64,000 nucleotides of DNA from Anaerohalosphaeraceae bacterium (GTDB lineage: Bacteria; Planctomycetota; Phycisphaerae; Sedimentisphaerales; UBA12454), in assembly GCA_021108375.1 (NCBI GenBank), contig JAIORA010000016.1, forward strand, positions 113,306-177,305, read 5' to 3'. A program made the position numbers and the translations under genes. The notes beneath the pieces are model-generated. The model did no database searches. It was not told the origin of the DNA and was given only the letters and a program-made list of their open reading frames with translations. Of this stretch, positions 61,720 to 64,000 are shown in pieces. Position 1 is the first letter of the stretch, and each line of letters begins with the position of its first letter.

Positions 61720-63414
61720 TTACTTTTTCACCTTCGTCCAGGTATCCCGCAGGCTAACGGTCCTGTTAAAAACCGGTTTTTCGCTTGTACTGTCGGCATC
61801 AACACAAAAATACCCAAGCCTCTCAAACTGCCACCTGCTCAGCATATCCGTACCTTTCAGGTAAGGCTCAAGTTTACAATTATTCAGAACTTTCAGCGAG
61901 TCAGGATTGAGATTTTCTGTAAATTCACCTTCACCATCTTCGGGATTCTCTTTAGTGAACAAGTTACCATAAAGCCTTACTTCTGCGTCAATCGCGTTTT
62001 CCGCACAAACCCAGTGAATCGTCGATTTCACTTTGCGTCCATCTGGCGAATCCCCGCCTCGTGTTTCCGGGTCGTAAATACAATGAATCTCAACGACATT
62101 TCCGTCATCGTCTTTGATAACGCCCGTGCAGGTTACAAAATACGCATACCGCAGCCGCACTTCTCTGCCGGGAGTAAGGCGATAGAATTTCTTCGGCGCA
62201 TCTTCCATAAAGTCATCACGTTCAATATAAATCTCACGCGAAAACGGAACCTCTCTCGTCCCCGCGGATTCGTCCGCCGGATTATTCACGGCGACCAGCA
62301 TTTCGGTTTCGCCTTGCGGATAATTATCGATTACAACTTTCACCGGATTCAATACCGCCATAACTCGCGGACTGGTTTTGTTAAGGTCTTCGCGCAGACA
62401 ATGTTCCAGCAGTGCCAAATCGATAGTGCTTTTAAATTTGTTCACGCCAATCGTTTTACAAAAATTCCGTATCGCTTCGGACGAATACCCTCTGCGTCTC
62501 ATCCCAGATATTGTCGGCATACGCGGGTCATCCCAGCCGCTAACATAATTTTCCTGTACCAGTTTAAGCAACTTACGCTTACTCATCACGGTATATGTAA
62601 GATTGAGCCTGGCAAACTCTATCTGCTGCGAATGATGGATTCCCAGCTCATCGAGAAACCAGTCATATAAAGGCCGATGATTCTCAAATTCAAGCGTACA
62701 AATCGAATGCGTTATTTTCTCAATCGAGTCTTCCAGTCCGTGCGCCCAGTCGTACATCGGGTAGATGCACCATTGGTCGCTGGTACGGTGATGGCTTGCG
62801 TGCAGAATCCGGTACATAACCGGGTCGCGCATATTAAAATTCGGGCTGGCCATATCGATTTTCGCCTTTAGCGTTTTCGCTCCATCGGCAAATTCGCCAT
62901 TCTTCATTCGCGCAAACAAATCAATATTTTCTTCAACGCTGCGATTTCTAAACGGACTCATCTTTCCCGCTTCGGTCGGCGTGCCGCGATAGGCCCTGGT
63001 CTCGTCGGCACTAAGGTCGCAGACATAAGCCTTGCCTTTCTTTATTAGTTTGATCGCCCAATCATACATTTGTCCGAAATAATCTGACGCAAAAAGCAGG
63101 TTCTTGCCCCAGTCCCAGCCGAGCCATTTAACATCTTCGACTATGGACTTAACGTATTCATCTTCCTCTTTCGTTGGGTTAGTATCATCAAAACGCAGAT
63201 TGCACGTCCCGCCAAACTCAGAAGCGATTCCGAAATTAAGACAAATGCTCTTTGCGTGTCCGATGTGCAGGTATCCGTTAGGCTCAGGCGGAAATCGCGT
63301 CGCGATTGCCTTAGGCCATTTGCCGCCGGCAATGTCATCGGCCACTATTTGACGAACAAAATCCAGCCTTTCGGCATTGTCATTACTGCTGTTATTGCCG
63401 TTATTGATAGTCAT
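61720..63414 (-). CDS. glnS: Glutaminyl-tRNA synthetase
   Basis: 564 residues. [20 protein letters not shown] carries HIGH, followed by [21 protein letters not shown] is the KMSKS equivalent, and the two C-terminal beta-barrels are present. GlnRS is the eukaryote-derived enzyme found in some bacteria, and its presence implies direct Gln-tRNA charging; whether gatCAB also exists cannot be seen. The 5' extension ([10 protein letters not shown]) is low-complexity. GAGATG precedes the start region weakly. Confidence 0.95.
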   Translation of the reverse strand: MTINNGNNSSNDNAERLDFVRQIVADDIAGGKWPKAIATRFPPEPNGYLHIGHAKSICLNFGIASEFGGTCNLRFDDTNPTKEEDEYVKSIVEDVKWLGWDWGKNLLFASDYFGQMYDWAIKLIKKGKAYVCDLSADETRAYRGTPTEAGKMSPFRNRSVEENIDLFARMKNGEFADGAKTLKAKIDMASPNFNMRDPVMYRILHASHHRTSDQWCIYPMYDWAHGLEDSIEKITHSICTLEFENHRPLYDWFLDELGIHHSQQIEFARLNLTYTVMSKRKLLKLVQENYVSGWDDPRMPTISGMRRRGYSSEAIRNFCKTIGVNKFKSTIDLALLEHCLREDLNKTSPRVMAVLNPVKVVIDNYPQGETEMLVAVNNPADESAGTREVPFSREIYIERDDFMEDAPKKFYRLTPGREVRLRYAYFVTCTGVIKDDDGNVVEIHCIYDPETRGGDSPDGRKVKSTIHWVCAENAIDAEVRLYGNLFTKENPEDGEGEFTENLNPDSLKVLNNCKLEPYLKGTDMLSRWQFERLGYFCVDADSTSEKPVFNRTVSLRDTWTKVKK

Positions 63415-63709
63415 AATTTGTAAACATCTCTAAAAGTTAAAGTTATAGATATTAGTGAATGGCGGCATTATAGCCAAAACCTCCCTGTTCGTCAACAAAT
63501 GCGATGGCCCTCTATAATTACCTGAAAATTTGCGCGTTCTGCTACCATTTTGGCCAAAAAAATTTAGAAATTGTTCGTAAGTGCTTGTAGATAAAGGACG
63601 AAATTTTTTTAAAAAAGTCAATTCGCGCACATTTTTTTTTGCGCAAACTGCAACATCTCTGGATATGAGAGGGTGAGTTTACAAGTTAGCCCTGGCAACT
63701 TGTTTGCCG
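63415..63709. other. Gene-free region before the tandem array
   Basis: AT-rich sequence without a recognisable gene, followed at 63686-63714 by an R3 hairpin (CCTGGCAA/TTGCCGGGG) and the phrase TACTTGCGAATTTTAATAAC. Confidence 0.6.
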
Positions 63710-63734
63710 GGGTTCGTACTTGCGAATTTTAATA

Positions 63735-64000
63735 ACATTTCCCATCACATAGAAGCCGAGCCGCGTGAGCGGCCGGAATGTTTTTTTGACACGCATTTTC
63801 TTATCCCTTTCCCCATCGCATAGAAGCCGAGCCGCGTAAGCGGCCGGAATGTTTTTTTGACACGCATTTTCTTATCCCTTTCCCCATCGCATAGAAGCCG
63901 AGCCGCGTAAGCGGCCGGAATGTTTTTTTGACACGCATTTTCTTATCCCTTTCCCCATCGCATAGAAGCCGAGCCGCGTAAGCGGCCGGAATGTTTTTTT
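63735..64000 (+). repeat. 71-bp tandem repeat array, open at the right edge
   Basis: The unit begins TTTTTTTGACACGCATTTTC and contains CATAGAAGCCGAGCCGCG and GCGGCCGGAATG, the R2 hairpin. T-runs start at 63781, 63852, 63923 and 63994, exactly 71 bases apart; the three later units appear identical. The first copy of the hairpin (to 63780) differs (CATCACATAG, GTGAGC). The array continues beyond the window. Confidence 0.9.

Noticed and set aside
61669..62670. 333-codon forward frame antisense to glnS
   Set aside because: Mirror frame of a confidently identified gene; no start signal or family.
63735..64000. CRISPR array
   Set aside because: Repeats are directly tandem with no spacers of variable sequence, and no cas genes are seen.

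Overview
The window looks like a chromosomal piece of a planctomycete of the class Phycisphaerae (Sedimentisphaerales-like), probably anaerobic or facultative. The signs are eight exported proteins ending in PEP-CTERM sorting tails, a long prepilin-like protein of the planctomycete type (GFTLVELLVVIAII start), an oversized SecA of 1161 residues, and a ferredoxin-dependent indolepyruvate oxidoreductase. The placement is an inference from gene style; no rRNA or tRNA gene is visible to fix it. No CRISPR array, prophage or transposase gene was found.

Layout. 0.3-4.6 kb: a BaiN/YhiN-like flavoprotein, a thioredoxin-type arsenate reductase homologue, a membrane-anchored unknown protein and thioredoxin reductase. 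4.7-10.4 kb: citrate synthase (reverse), EF-P and SecA. 10.6-13.5 kb (reverse): TyrRS with two small coupled genes, and a formate/nitrite channel. 13.8-21.3 kb: a lone response regulator followed by seven PEP-CTERM genes with long untranslated leaders. 21.4-27.8 kb: a TrkH/KtrB potassium transporter, two glycosyltransferases and a polyprenyl-phosphate sugar transferase in one tight operon, facing a GT-C-type membrane glycosyltransferase. PEP-CTERM proteins next to exopolysaccharide genes is a known association, but the sorting enzyme (exosortase) is not in this window. 27.9-35.6 kb: ClpC, an eighth PEP-CTERM gene inside a repeat field, a membrane-anchored coiled-coil protein, PgsA and RimO. 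35.9-41 kb: a lipoprotein secretin with a charged coiled-coil tail, an endonuclease III-like glycosylase, a CPBP protease, an unknown protein and a cold-shock protein. 41.4-45.8 kb (reverse): rnpA-yidD-merR-like-mce-iorA-iorB. 47-52.5 kb: a prepilin-like protein with a structured leader, then aconitase, an exported unknown and HisD. 52.9-63.4 kb (reverse): glnS, an unknown membrane protein, and a gltX-pfkB-thpR-recA-alaS run.

The most striking content lies between the genes. The intergenic spaces are mosaics of several repeat families. R1 is a 160-260 bp MITE-like element with about 27-bp imperfect terminal inverted repeats. Two of its copies sit inside other repeats whose uninterrupted copies occur elsewhere in the window, so each insertion and its TA target duplication can be read directly; it exists in a short and a long form. 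R2 is a small GC-rich hairpin with compensatory stem changes. R3 is a family of about 25 hairpins with conserved outer bases (TTAGCC ... GGTT) and freely varying but self-complementary stems, almost all in one orientation. R4 is the CCCGC-GAAA-GCGGG palindrome. R5/R6 are linker-like sequences. Repeats R2 and R3 have also become part of the 5' ends of rimO and pgsA and of the long reading frame upstream of iorA. A 71-bp tandem repeat built around R2 runs off the right edge.

Other leads: SecA carries about five degenerate copies of a 60-residue unit in its helical-wing region; one PEP-CTERM protein has a Cys/Gln pattern resembling thioester adhesion domains; and several PEP-CTERM and prepilin genes have long, structured 5' leaders.
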